Shown: piece after piece, positions 49,768-60,673 of the stretch
Numbering within the stretch: the stretch's first letter is position 1
How the letters are laid out: each line of letters starts with the position of its first letter
From: Sipunculus nudus
Lineage: Eukaryota > Annelida > Sipuncula > Golfingiida > Sipunculidae
Assembly (NCBI GenBank): GCA_026874595.1
Contig: CM049307.1
Location: 6,347,579 to 6,411,578 of the forward strand
Length of the DNA: 64,000 nt
Direction of reading: 5' to 3'
Translations under genes and position numbers: made by a program
The notes under the pieces: generated by a model
What the model was told of the DNA's origin: nothing
The model's input: the letters and a program-made list of their open reading frames with translations, nothing else
Database searches by the model: none

Positions 49768-50601
49768 GTTTCTTTGTTTTAGAGCTGATTGTACAAAAAC
49801 ACTCAGAAGCTTATATCTCAGGAACCATTGTGTGGATTTTCACAAAACTTACTATGGTCATTTGGAATGACAGTCTGTACGTGCTGCACAATTTTGGTGG
49901 CACCACCTACAATTTCTGATTTTTTAATGAATTTTTATCGGATTTTTCAGTTTTGGCCTTTTCTGCAGGATATCTCCAAAGGTATTCAACACAGGATCTT
50001 CATTTTTTCAGTGCTATTGCATGATATTTACAAAATCTTGGTCCAGTTCAAAGATGGGTGATCTTGACCTACTTTTCAAGGTCACAGAGCTTAGTATAGA
50101 AAAAAATCTTAGGAGCTTATTTCTCAGAAGGCATTTGGTGGATTGTTATGAAAAATGGTACATACCTCTCCAATTTAAATTTATAACTGATTATCAGCTT
50201 TTGCTAATATTCTAGTTTCGCAATGCAATGCTTACAGATACTGGCCTAATGTTTGGTCTGTGGGTGCATAATGACCACTTACAGATCGAGTTCGCGTTTC
50301 GTCCCAGTTGACCTATTTTTGACCATATGACAGATCCTGAACATAGAAAATTTCATGAAAAACAGAAATATTTATGAACAATGCACATGTATGGACTTTT
50401 TTTCACAATGCCTGCAGATACTGGCCTGATTTTTGGTGTGTTGCTTGATAATTACCCGTTACAGATCAAGTTTGCATTTTGCCCTTGTTGACCTACTTTT
50501 GACCATTCGTCACCTCCTTAACTTAAAAAAATTTACAAAATTTAACAAATATTTCTAATTTTCTCCAGGCGGGGGCATTCTTGTCGTTCTGACACATCTA
50601 G

Positions 50602-51184
50602 TTTATATAGGTAAAGGTGATTTATTTACATATTTTAGCGTTATGGATAGTTACCTTATAAATCAACATATCTCTAGAGGGTGACAGATGATAACTTACA
50701 ACACTAGCTTTTATCAAAACCTTGGTCTTGAATACCTGTACTTTGAATGTATATATCTGTGGGGAATCACTGGTGCACTAGCTTTGTGCCAGTTTCAATG
50801 AAAAATAATAGATATTGCCAGTCTTTGTTTTATATATGTAAATGGTTATCCTTTATTAATGAAGCACCAGAGACCTGTCAAACAAAGAAATGGAAAATGA
50901 GTGTTTATCCAAAATGAAAGTAAGAGAATTTGATAAATAAGCCCTAAATCAAGGACAGTTTTACCACATTCGTGGCAAATACAGTTCAATGCAATAACAT
51001 ATTGAAGACATGTCAAACTGGATAGATTTTGAAATAATTGTCCTGGAATTTGGAAATTCATCAGGGGAAACTCCAGGAAATTTTATTTAGGGAAATACTT
51101 AGAATCCTGCACTGATAATTGTAGACTGGATATAAGCAAGTACATTTATATTCTTAACATATTTGCCATTATTGTTCCAGGAAA
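50602..51184. other. Intron or upstream region of the split gene
   Basis: No coding ORF. The bases before 51,181 (CCATTATTGTTCCAG) form a good 3' splice site, so a 5' untranslated exon probably lies further upstream. It was not located. Confidence 0.45.
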
Positions 51185-51406
51185 ATGTCCACAGAGGTGA
51201 CACAGCAGGTGCCAGACATGGCCGAACCTTTCCATGATGGAACCCTGACAGGATCAGAGATGACACCCCCTGGTGATGATACAGAGGAGTCTCAGGAAGA
51301 CACGATACAGGACAACTCTGGAGCGGCCGATTCTGACACTCTGACGACACAAGGTGCGGCTGAGATGGCACAGCTTGCCCGGGTTCCTTCAGAACTTGAC
51401 CCTCAG
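51181..51406 (+). CDS. Unidentified gene, exon 1 of coding region
   Basis: The sequence after a pyrimidine-rich acceptor (TTATTGTTCCAG) begins GAAA ATG, giving a start at 51,185. The 74-codon exon ends CCTCAG|GTGGGA at 51,406 in phase 0. The product begins MSTEVTQQVPDMAEPF and is acidic and rich in S, T, D, E, P and Q (for example GDDTEESQEDTIQDN), typical of a disordered N-terminus. Codon use and GC content differ from the AT-rich surroundings, and no similar sequence occurs elsewhere in the window. I do not recognise the family. The start is supported by the acceptor four bases upstream and by the lack of an in-frame continuation needed upstream. Confidence 0.7.
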
Positions 51407-52877
51407 GTGGGATTTTTTTTCTGAGATAAGGTGCGACATGTACTTCAAGAAAGGATGCCTACAGTGTTACAGTACTCTGGCTTGCACTCAAACTCGTCAA
51501 TGCCAACTAGACTCCCTTAATTATCTTCAAATTTTCCTCATGTGATATATGGATTATGTGTTATTGTTAAGCCCTCTGGACAACTTGTTCCTGTGCTTTG
51601 TGCTATGAATAAAAAAGATGTGACAGCAATCAGTTAAGACAGAGGGAATCTGTCCAAGTTTGCTGAGATTTTACCATTTTACCCCTCAGGCTTCAATATG
51701 GAAATAACTGGAGCCCTTGAGCTTCAAGTTCTGCACTGTAACTATTAAGCTTGGTCCCTTCTTCCCATGGTAGGAAGTGGTTTAACCCTGTGTTACAATG
51801 GGAATGGACATTGAGCCCACATATATTCATTTCCCTCAGCCATGGAACTTTGGTCACCATTCTCTCCAGTTTCTTTAACAATTAACTGAATATTGTTGTA
51901 GGTGTGATGTAAAAGACAGATATGGTGGTAAGAGCATAAATTAGTATTTATATCCTTTTGTGACTCATTATTTTGTTATAAAAGGTAACATAGCAACATA
52001 ACTTTGCCCAAGAATGGCCATTCATTAAGTAGAGTTTTCTTTACTTCCCATAGTTGCATCTACATTAGATAATTAGGCTGTTTTCTGATATTGAATTAAA
52101 TGATGAGAAAATAAGACCATTTGCCCTTTACTTTTATAATAACATATTTTTTTACGTTTCCTTATTGAAAGAATGTTTCCAGAGGTCAGTAGGCACCTTT
52201 AGAGGTAGACAATAGCCACATCTTTCTGACAATAAAAACTTGTCCTCCCTGGGGTTGCCAGCATGTTTTAACCATGCTTCAGCTGGTACCAGCTTTGTAA
52301 TTTCCTATTGCCCTGGGACCATTTAAATGTCCTGCATATTTCATGGTAATTATCCCACTGTCAGCCCGCGGTCTACCTTTGTAAAAACCTAGTCATGGGA
52401 TAAAAGTCATAGGATTACAACAAAATATGGAAGCATGAAGCATAGTTTATGTGACAGTCAGGGTAACAATATGTCATTTTTAGTTAATCTGAAAATTATA
52501 AAATATCACATTGTGCTGGATTCAGAGGTTACAGAGAGACAGAGGACAGCTTGGAGAAAAATTGAAAAAATAATTTTCATCTGAAGTGCTTGTGTGCCTT
52601 TGTCCATGAATATAAAACAATGATCAATCCAGTAAACCGTACAAGGCCATACAAACCATGCAAGGCCTTAGGTATAAAAACTATGGGGGTTCATCACAGG
52701 AAGGACCTACTATTACTATGGTTCAGCGGTGTCATTTTCAGTATATGGCAGGATAAATTTGTTTCATATATTTGTCAGCATAGTAACATATCTCCATTAG
52801 ACAGCTGTATTTCTGTTATGTTTTTAACTTTCAAACCCTGGGATGTATAGATGCTTCACTGACTAAATAATAATCAT

Positions 52878-53594
52878 CACTTCTTCTACGCTCCCGAGGC
52901 AGCGGAAATCTTACGTTTCTAAAGAAGCAACTGATTTTCACGCTGCCAGCTTTGACCTTTTATGATATATTTAGACACCAGATGGCGGTTCGTTGTCCGC
53001 TGAGCAAAACGTGCGTATGATGTGACAAGCAGCCAACCAGATGCCAATAAACAAACACGTGACAGGCATCCTGGCTCCGCCCATAGCTGCGCTTCAAGCG
53101 CCGTTTGAAGAAAAGGTTACGTTCGAGTTTTAAATTGTTCCCTCTGCATTCTTGCATCATCGACCAGTTCAAATCTGACAGTATGACTGTGTTAGCTTAG
53201 CCATGTGTCTGGTGTCTGCAGAACTGAAACCAGCCAGCGGGGTGTGCACGCAGCCTTTTGTTACGTTTCGTTTGAATTACAGCTCCTCGACCGGGCATCC
53301 TATGTGCCCAAGGCCCTAAGTAAACCACGTCAGCGGCAATTCTCTCTGATCCTGTGGCCTGTTCATACGGTTACCGGGGCGATGAGCTGTCACTCAAAAC
53401 GAATGAGCATGATTGGCTCCGTGTATTCCTCGCTTGGCTGTGTCTTCCAGCACAAGGTCTCATCTGATTGGACAAAAATACAGTACTCCCCTCTGGTGTA
53501 GCAATTCAGGATACGAGGTCATAACAAACAGCGCTTTACCATATAGGAAGTAGGCCTATAGTTAAAGTGCTGTGTAAAGAGCGTACACTTCTTC
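52878..53594. mobile_element. Mutator-like non-autonomous element with 9-bp target duplication
   Basis: The direct repeat CACTTCTTC (52,878-52,886 and 53,586-53,594) bounds a 699-bp element with short inverted ends TACGCTC and GAGCGTA. Nine-base duplications are typical of Mutator-like elements, but the TIR is only about 7 bp, so the class is tentative. No transposase ORF is visible. A diverged reverse-orientation relative is at about 6095-6617. Confidence 0.7.
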
Positions 53595-54149
53595 ATGGGA
53601 TCCTGGCTTTTTTAATTGGTCGTTGTACTGAACCAAGTAAGGTTATGTGTTTGTTTTGATATCTGTTGTGTAACATTTAACCTCTAATGTAACCTTTTTC
53701 GATGCACAGTCATGTGGATCTGTCAACTTTACCAACTGCCATCAAGTGATGAAGTCCCAGTGTTCACAGTATATATTTACCTTGTCCACTTTCAAACTCA
53801 TTTTTGCCAGAACTATTATGTGTTATTTGGTCCTTAGTAGGCATATTACCCATGATTACAAGCCAGCTTCCTGATGATGATAGTGAGCAATCATTATATC
53901 ATGCTACCCAGCCAGTGTGTCCTTTCTGCTCTATTATGATAAGCAAGTTTAGGCACAAAAGGATTGCTGCCTCATCCAAATTTAGCTACAGTTTTCCATC
54001 ACAATAACCTGCCACCACAATCAGCCCACAAATCTTGCCAACAGATGTCCCGAGATGACGTCATAAAGTGCTGTTAGTATTTTGTATTGAAACCTCTCCT
54101 TTCTGACTTGTGTATGGATGGACACCCCTTTTTAATGGACAGTTGTGGT

Positions 54150-54530
54150 AGTCTTCTTAATATACTGCTCCTCATGCAGCGGGAATTCACTGCAGTCATC
54201 CCAGACATGGTTTTGTGTAACTGCTGCTTGGTATGGCAAGCCTCTCTAGGCAGGAACACCAGGTTGCGCACATAGCACAGAATTGTTATCAGACCACTGA
54301 AAGCGTGCATGGTATTGTTCATCCAGCCAAAATTTAAAAAATGTGACACTCGCTCTCTTTGGTCTGATAAAAGCTATTCTGGCATAGGGCAAACAATCAG
54401 AAAAAAGAGAGCTTGCCTTTTTTTCATGCCCAGAGAACCTTGCCATTCCAAGCAGCGGTTACAAGAAACAGTGTCTTGGAAGACTGCTGTGTATAACCAC
54501 TGTATGAGGAGCCTACTTAATATTATATTT
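54150..54530. repeat. Long inverted repeat (about 150-bp arms)
   Basis: The left arm from about 54,155 (CTGCTCCTCATGCAG, TAACTGCTGCTTGG, TATGGCAAGCCTCTC, TTATCAGACCACTGAAAG) is matched in reverse by the right arm (CTTTGGTCTGATAAAAG, GAACCTTGCCATTCC, AAGCAGCGGTTA, CTGTATGAGGAGC). The centre lies near 54,305-54,345. Mirror-image short peptides on the two strands are a consequence. It is either a MITE or a foldback element. Confidence 0.75.
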
Positions 54531-54758
54531 TAAGTTCAGTAGCCTCTCTGATATAGAATTCTTTCTAATATCAGGCAAAAAAACAGTTGCCACTCATGTC
54601 TGTTATTAGGAGATTCAACTACACTCTTTTTCATCATACACAAGCTCTTTGTTCTTTTGTTACTGATCACATCACCTATTTTACAGTTTATCAGTCGCTA
54701 CTTGCTTGCAGCTGTTCAGTTTCAGTTCTCCTGATTTGTTTCATGTCCCATTCAGTTT

Positions 54759-54762
<4 letters not shown>

Positions 54763-54792
<30 letters not shown>
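54763..54792. repeat. GA microsatellite
   Basis: About thirteen uninterrupted GA units in intron 1. Confidence 0.95.
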
Positions 54793-54796
<4 letters not shown>

Positions 54797-54963
54797 AGAA
54801 AGGCCATTTGAAATTGATTCTTCTTTATTACAAAGCTGCGTTATTTAATAAAGATCCCATGGATTGACTGTATCACTAACTTGCTTGTTTGAGGTGGAGT
54901 TAGGTTAAAATGTTTGACTTTAAAAGGATTAAAGGATTATGCCTGTATTTTGTTTTCTTTCAG

Positions 54964-55041
54964 AAAGAGCCCCTTCATTTTGATTTCCAGACAGATGGTT
55001 TGGATGCAGAGACAATAGACTTACAGTACAAGATCAAAGAG
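54964..55041 (+). CDS. Unidentified gene, exon 2
   Basis: Acceptor TTTTCTTTCAG|AAAGAG and donor AAAGAG|GTCAGT enclose 78 bases (26 codons, phase 0 to 0). The peptide begins KEPLHFDFQTDGLDAETIDL and continues QYKIKE. It joins in frame to exon 1 (...SELDPQ) and exon 3 (LAEKQLYHW...). The length is a multiple of three, so skipping would keep the frame. Charged, helix-prone sequence; no domain recognised. Confidence 0.75.
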
Positions 55042-55173
55042 GTCAGTCTTAGACCAATGGATTATAATTATGTGTCTGTTAAAACTAATGACATACTAAA
55101 AAAAAACAAGTGCAGTCAGACTATACATGTTGGAGCAGTCCCTGGAGATTCCACAAAGACAGTAATCACCCAA

Positions 55174-55301
55174 CTCAGGGGCTTACATTTGTGTAAGTGG
55201 TCATGTGACAGCCCCTGAGCTTTTGTCAAGCACACTAGACTGCTGACGCTGACCAGTGGATATGGTCAAAAGCTACAGCTGTACAAATGTAAGTCCCTGA
55301 G
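55174..55301. repeat. 128-bp inverted-repeat unit
   Basis: CTCAGGGGCTTACATTTGT (55,174-55,192) is the inverse of 55,283-55,301 with one mismatch, around about 90 bp. Could be a tiny MITE; no target duplication recognised. Confidence 0.65.
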
Positions 55302-55352
55302 AGTTAATACTTACAATAAGTGCAGTAAGCTCAGTCTGTTTTCAGGTTTATT

Positions 55353-56204
55353 GTAATAATTAGTGGTGGGCCGATCATCGAGTTTTTTCGAAAGTCAGTC
55401 GGTTTGCTGCCACTTTCAAGCTCTCGATTACCAAAGGCAACTAATGATTACATCATAATAATGATTGTATTCTTTCCAGAATGCCTTTATGTTACAGGCA
55501 AAATTTTTTCTTCAATTTTTTACCACATTTCGCGCTTCATATAATGAGTCTGTGTTCCCAAATAACTTCCGTATGTAACTGAGTATGAGACGGTAGATGC
55601 GAGAACGGAGGACTTAATAAACTTATTATTTGTAAACTCGCAGGGAGCTGCAGAATTAGCGGAGAGTTTTCTAACGAGATGTACATTGCAAAATATGGGC
55701 GGGAAGGCATTAAAATACTCCATAAATGCTCAAGGTCTATGCAAATTTTGAGATTCTCTTAGAAATAATCTATTCAACCGATGTCAGATACCGCTGTTTA
55801 GACCGTCCTTAAAAATATCTTTGTTGTGGCTAACCCAGCCTGTCGAGTATTTGGATTTCAGCTGGAATTTTTTTTTTACTAGTCTTCAATTTTTTTTGGT
55901 ATGATCTGCCCCAAGCGCACCTGGGCCTGTAAAATCTGCATTCATGTGCTAGAAAAACAGCCCCTCTATAGGCCTAACATTCTCAGACGCTCTTAATTTC
56001 TATAATGAAAGATATTACCCGGCATTAAATTTGATCCTTCAATTAGAGGAGAATACCCGCTGGGGAAACGCAGGTACAGTTTCACAGATAAGTGCATATT
56101 TCTTTGATAATTGCATATACCGATTAATAATCGATCATCAGTCGGTTTGCTCAAACCGATGATCGACTATGAAAAAGGAACCGACTCCCACAACTAGTAA
56201 TAAT
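55353..56204. mobile_element. hAT-like MITE with 8-bp target duplication
   Basis: GTAATAAT occurs at 55,353-55,360 and 56,197-56,204. The 836-bp element between has TIRs TAGTGGTGGG and CCCACAACTA. An 8-bp duplication with TAGTG(T/G)TGGG-type ends is characteristic of hAT elements. The right side includes an inner hairpin (CGATCATC...CGGTTTG / CAAACCGATGATCG). No transposase. Confidence 0.82.
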
Positions 56205-57342
56205 TAAATGAATAAGGTTTTAATTATGTGGAACCATTGCAACCTGCTCATCATTGTTTAATATTTCAATTCTCATTCTCCTTTGAGCGTTAACTATTAA
56301 AGAATGCATGTCTAGCCTAGAAGCATGTTGATATGCATTAATTAAATTGTTAATCTTTGCTTTCTATCAGTACACAAGTTTTATACATATACTATAATGA
56401 TGTTCACAATGATTATAAAGGAAATTATTCCCTACAGGAAGTTTCTTTTGACTGAGGGAAACATAACATAAATAATTTGTAAATAATTTGTTATAATTAT
56501 CCAGGTATTGTTACTTGTTGAAATGGCCATTGTCAACATATATCAGATAATTTATTTTTGTTGAGTAGATTAATCATTGGAACATGGAGCTAATCACATA
56601 ATAACAGTGAAGGCATAATTACAGTGATGATATTTACCATGCCTGTTAGTTATAGTTCAGGGATTACAAGTGTTGTCATCTGTTTAATTGGTTTATAGAG
56701 TGTTCTGGTTAAAACCACCTCCTTATTTCCTTGTTAAACATGTGGGCTAGTCATGTAATGTGAACCAATTCTAAGTAAGAATGGTCCTAAAATTTTAGTA
56801 AAGATTTTATGGAAACAGAACATGTTTTGGCAGTCACCATGCCTAAATTTAGAGTTAGGGCAAAGTAGACTTAAAGTGATTTTCTGAGATACTCAGTTTT
56901 TAGCTAGCTTACTTCATGGTTGTTACAACTTGGTGCGATCTTTCTGTGGAAGTTGACCTTACATGCAGTGTTTTCTGATAAGTATCATATCTTAAAGTGT
57001 AAGGTTCATACATAGTCATCCATGTGCTTTTTCACCTGGATCGAGGTTTTCCCTAAGGGGAAAAAAAAGTGTTGGGGGGGGGGGGGGGTCAAAGATGAGA
57101 TGGCAAAGTCCTTTAGAGGGAGGGGCTTGGTTTGGAAAAAAAAAAAATCTTTTTAATGCCTAAATATTGGAGTCATGGAAGGTTGGTCCCCAGTTGGTAA
57201 AGTTAATTATGAAGCTTGTAACATATCAGTTTGCTTCAGGTGGTGTGTCTAAAGAACTGAGTTCTGTATTTATGTGGTACTTTTAAAAACATATTCACAG
57301 TGATAATTCCATAAGATGTTTATAATCATTTTTAAGCATTTT

Positions 57343-60300
57343 TAGCTCAGTGATTATAAGTCATCTGAGCTATAGTTGTGGTCCTTTGTCAATGGTCCGG
57401 CTGTCTGTTAACAGGGCATGTTTTGAAATCTTTGGACCTACGAATCCAAAATTTTGCATACAGTTAGATGTCCCCAAAAGCTCCTACCTTACCAAAAATT
57501 GGGTCACTATGACTTTGTTCCTTCAAGGTATTAAGGAAAACCTCTGTTTTTCATAAAAAAGCCATTGTTGCACTTCAAGGCTGCCTTATATAAAAAACAT
57601 TGACCTGTTTTTATCATATTTAGTATGCATATTCTTCCATACATTTTCTATGAACATACAAAAAATTAGGTCAGTATTGCATATTGTTTTGAAGTTATTG
57701 GCCAAAACATAATGCAATTTTTAAAAAATCAGGAAATATATTTACTCATTTAACATGAAAATTGCTGAAGTTGGAGACTTTTTTTCAGGGATATAACTTT
57801 ATTTAATCAAGATTCAATTGTTTACCCAAAATTAGATCTGAATTTTGCAATTTTTATAAGTTATTAGCATAAAAAAATACCTTATTTTTTTTTCCAACTT
57901 GGCAACAGCACACTATTTCCCTGTAAGCACTATTGATTTAATTTTCACAGCATATTTACATAAGGATTTAATCTTTTAAAATCTGAAATTTTAAAGGAAT
58001 TGATTGAAATGAGTAGCTTTCATTCAAGTTTTCATACACCATGTCAAGTGTTGTTTACATCAAGCCCACCTAGTAGTACAGCCTTCACTTGTGTTATGTA
58101 ACACCCACTCCAGGAAGCTTGCCTTGGCTCAGCTTGGGCCCAACAAGAAGGGTTCCCCTCTGCCCTGCACCACCCCCTCCCTCCTTTTAACCCCCCCCCC
58201 CCCCCGATGGTGCATAAACTAGATGAATGTTAGAATTTTCTGTATTTGATTCATTCTTATTCTAAGCTGTGCTACATTTTAGACTTGCATTGTACCACCA
58301 GGGTTACAATTATTAAAGTACACATTTAATTGTGTCCACAATGTGGTGTATTGCTATGAAAGTGTGGATGTTCATCAGATAAGGAATTCCTTACTTTAGT
58401 AGAGGAAAAACTTCATTAGGTGTGAAATTGACTATTAATTCAAATAATAAATTATAGCTGAGATAGTTATTAGCACAATTATATTGTTTGTCCCTCATTC
58501 AACCAACAGTGTGTATACTTTATTTGAAAAGATGTTTTTATTTTATCAAATTTACTTAATCTTATTTTTAGGTGAATAAAATTAAGCATGTACTGAAAAC
58601 TTCAATGTACAAAACTTTTTAATAGTGATTTAAGGAATAATCTTGAAGATGCCATGTTGTGGCATTATTGTATCCCCACACAAAGTCGGGGTATACTATG
58701 TTTTCATGACGGTTTTTCCGCCGCTGCCGATGCTGCCGCTGCAGCATCTAAATCTTGTTGGCGTGATAACTCAAAAAATATTTCACGGATCTTTACCAAA
58801 CTTTGTATATGTATAGATATGGGTGAGAGGACGACGTCTATTTAAAATGAGGTCATGTCTTCAATATCTCAAGAAATCTTGCATGGATTGATCCCAAAAT
58901 CAAGTTGATCAAAGATCATGGATAGTATTGTCATGTTCCAGAAACTGGTGGCGCCACCTATTATTCTTTACTTGTTTTCGTGCCTTTAAATAGCCCAAAA
59001 TTGCCACTTGACAGTACTGTGAGCATTATAAGTCAAAAACTAATGGACAGATTTCTTTTATATTATGCATATACATAGATATGGGTTATGGGATGATGCT
59101 TATTTAAATTGGGGTCATGACATTTCCTATGAGAGTGGCCTTGACCTTGAATATTCCCATATTTGGTGAAATTCACACAAAATCTTTAATATCTCAGTAA
59201 TGGATACATGGAATGATCCAAAAATCAAATTGACCGAAGATCTTGGATAGCTATGTCTTTTGCAGAAGACAGGTTGCACCACCTTGTGTCTTTTTCTTGT
59301 TAAAATGATAATAACTTTGTAAGAATTTGAGGTACAGTCACCAAACCTACAGGTTTGATGCATCTTATCAACAGCTAGGTCAAGTTCGAACATGGATGAC
59401 CTTGATGTATTTTTTCAAGGTCACAGCAGCGATTATGCTTAAATGATATTAGGGCAATAACTCAAAAAGAATGTGTGGTACAGTCACCAAACCTACAGTT
59501 TAGATGCATTTTATCAAGGGCTAGGCCAAGTTCAAATATGGATGACCTTGATGCATTTTTCAAGGTCACAGAGGAGATAATGCTGAAATGATGTATACTT
59601 TATTATCTCATTAAGGGTTGCATGGATTGGTCCAAAAATCAAATTGACATAAGATCTTTGATAGCATCATTTTCTGCAGAAGACAGGTGGCACCACCTTA
59701 TGTTGTTTTCTTGCTAAAATGTTGTTTAAACGGAATAACTTGGTAAAAATTTGAGGTACAGTCAAAAAACCCACAAGTTTGATGCATCTTATCAATAGCT
59801 AGGTCAAATTTGAACATGGATGACCTTGATACATTTTTTTAAGGTCACAGCAGCGATAATGTTAAAATAAAATTACGGCAATAACTAAAAAAAAAATGTT
59901 GGTAAAGTCACCAAACTTACAAGTTAGATGCATCTTATCAAGGGCTGGGGGGGGGGGGTTAATTGTCTGGGGATACTATGGCACCTGCGGTGCCAGGAAA
60001 TATATAGTTTTCTTTTAAATTCAGTTTAAACATTTGTGATATAAAAATAATAAAATATATGTGTATGATATGTGACCTGATATGAGCTTATGTACACTCT
60101 GGATAAATAATGATTGCAACTTAGAACTCTGATATTTTAACTTGTATTTTCAGATTTGTTTTACTTGTAAATAAAACAAAAATGAATCTGATAAAAACTA
60201 TTAATAGAAAAAGTGCATATGCTAAACAAAATAGGCTTTAATATAAACCTAAATGCATTATTCCTTTAAACTGAAATGATGGTATCAGTCCATTCTGTCC

Positions 60301-60557
60301 ACTTGCCTGTCCACCTGTAAATTTTTCATATGCATCACGGTATCTCAAAGCTTTTACTGTTTTCTTCATGACAGTCTTGTCAGAGTATTAGTTTTGCAAT
60401 CATATATTTTGAACTGTACTATAACCAAGTAGGAGGGCCCCTTTCCTCATAGCTTCTCATATGCTTATATATATGAAAAACATTATACAATAGAATATTT
60501 TGCATATTTTGCCTTTGCAAAAACTTCAGCTGAATGCTGTGACCCATTTGTCCCTTG
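57343..60557 (+). mobile_element. Helitron-like family I element, interrupted by family II
   Basis: 5' AGCTCAG-TGATTATAAGTCATCTGAGCT from 57,344. 3' CAGCTGAATG, GACC-CATT-TGTC and CTTG (60,554-60,557) before a T-run. The left part matches 3022-4350 and the right part (from about 60,242, ATATAAACCTAAATGCATTA) matches 4355-4680, so the middle is inserted sequence. It lies wholly in intron 2, and its 3' end is 14 bases from exon 3. Poly-C tract at 58,191-58,205, as in other family I copies. Confidence 0.78.
58669..60007 (+). mobile_element. Helitron-like family II element nested in family I
   Basis: The 5' hairpin GTATCCCCACAC-AAA-GTCGGGGTATAC starts at 58,670. The 3' end has GTCTGGGGATAC (exact inverse of the GTATCCCCAGAC seen in the 2.2-kb copy), hairpin GGCACC-TGC-GGTGCC and ATAG at 60,004-60,007, one base off CTAG, followed by TTTT. 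A G-run precedes the 3' repeat (59,947-59,958). Internal modules match 2280-3010 and 5290-5820. About 230 bp to its right (60,008-60,240) has no counterpart in the 3-kb family I copy. Confidence 0.75.
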
Positions 60558-60571
60558 TTTTTTTGTTGTAG

Positions 60572-60673
60572 CTGGCTGAGAAGCAGCTGTACCACTGGAA
60601 GAATTTCCCAATAAAACTGCCTGAGTCTATATCTGACCAGACGAGAGACACAGGTCAAGGCCTCAGGAGACAG
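60572..60673 (+). CDS. Unidentified gene, exon 3
   Basis: Acceptor TTTTTTTGTTGTAG|CTGGCTGAG and donor AGACAG|GTAAAC enclose 102 bases (34 codons, phase 0 to 0). The peptide begins LAEKQLYHWKNFPIKLPESI and ends RDTGQGLRRQ. It is basic and amphipathic, followed by a polar stretch. The pyrimidine tract is the T-run into which the family I element inserted, so only 14 bases of original intron remain next to the acceptor. No domain recognised. Confidence 0.78.

Larger units (their letters stand above)
44594..50215 (+). mobile_element. Helitron-like family V element nested in IV
   Basis: Begins AGCTCTCAGC-TCATA-GGCTGATGGGCT (imperfect hairpin, from 44,595), then a GTCCGTC-rich stretch. Ends ATATTCTAG at 50,215, after which family IV resumes (TTTCGCAATGC...). 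Left and right flanks together restore the family IV phrase GTACAGCC-TTTTTT-CGCAATGCCTGC. The 3' inverted repeat is weak in this copy. It contains a GGTGGTGCCACCTGCA module and is itself split twice, by families VI and I. Confidence 0.65.
43954..50601 (+). mobile_element. Helitron-like family IV element, host of a nest
   Basis: The 5' hairpin ATGCCCCCGCCAC-AAA-GTGGCCGGGGCAT lies at 43,955-43,983. The 3' end has GGCGGGGGCAT (50,568-50,578, exact inverse of the first 11 bases), a hairpin TGTC-GTTCT-GACA (50,582-50,594) and CTAG (50,598-50,601) before TTT. The core consists of modules of about 180 bp (CAATGCCTGCAGATA, GTGTGTGGGCAGATAATG, CAGTTACAGATCGAGTTCG, CATAGAAAATTTCATGAAAA) starting near 44,040, 44,221 and 44,399 and resuming at 50,216. 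It is split by the family V insertion. Confidence 0.75.
51407..54963 (+). other. Intron 1, transposon-bearing
   Basis: A GT-AG intron of 3,557 bp from GTGGGA to TTTCTTTCAG. It holds the 699-bp Mutator-like element (52,887-53,585), the long inverted repeat (54,150-54,530) and a GA microsatellite (54,763-54,792). The remainder shows no feature. Confidence 0.65.
55042..60571 (+). other. Intron 2, transposon-bearing
   Basis: 5,530 bp from GTCAGT to TTTTTTTGTTGTAG. It holds a 19-bp inverted-repeat pair (55,174-55,301), a hAT-like MITE (55,361-56,196), a stretch without features (56,205-57,340, with a poly-G run at about 57,075) and a family I element that reaches to within 14 bases of exon 3. Confidence 0.7.

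Noticed and set aside
55353-56204. Exon of the split gene between exons 2 and 3
   Set aside because: The segment is a hAT-like MITE with an 8-bp target duplication; no open frame joins the flanking exons.
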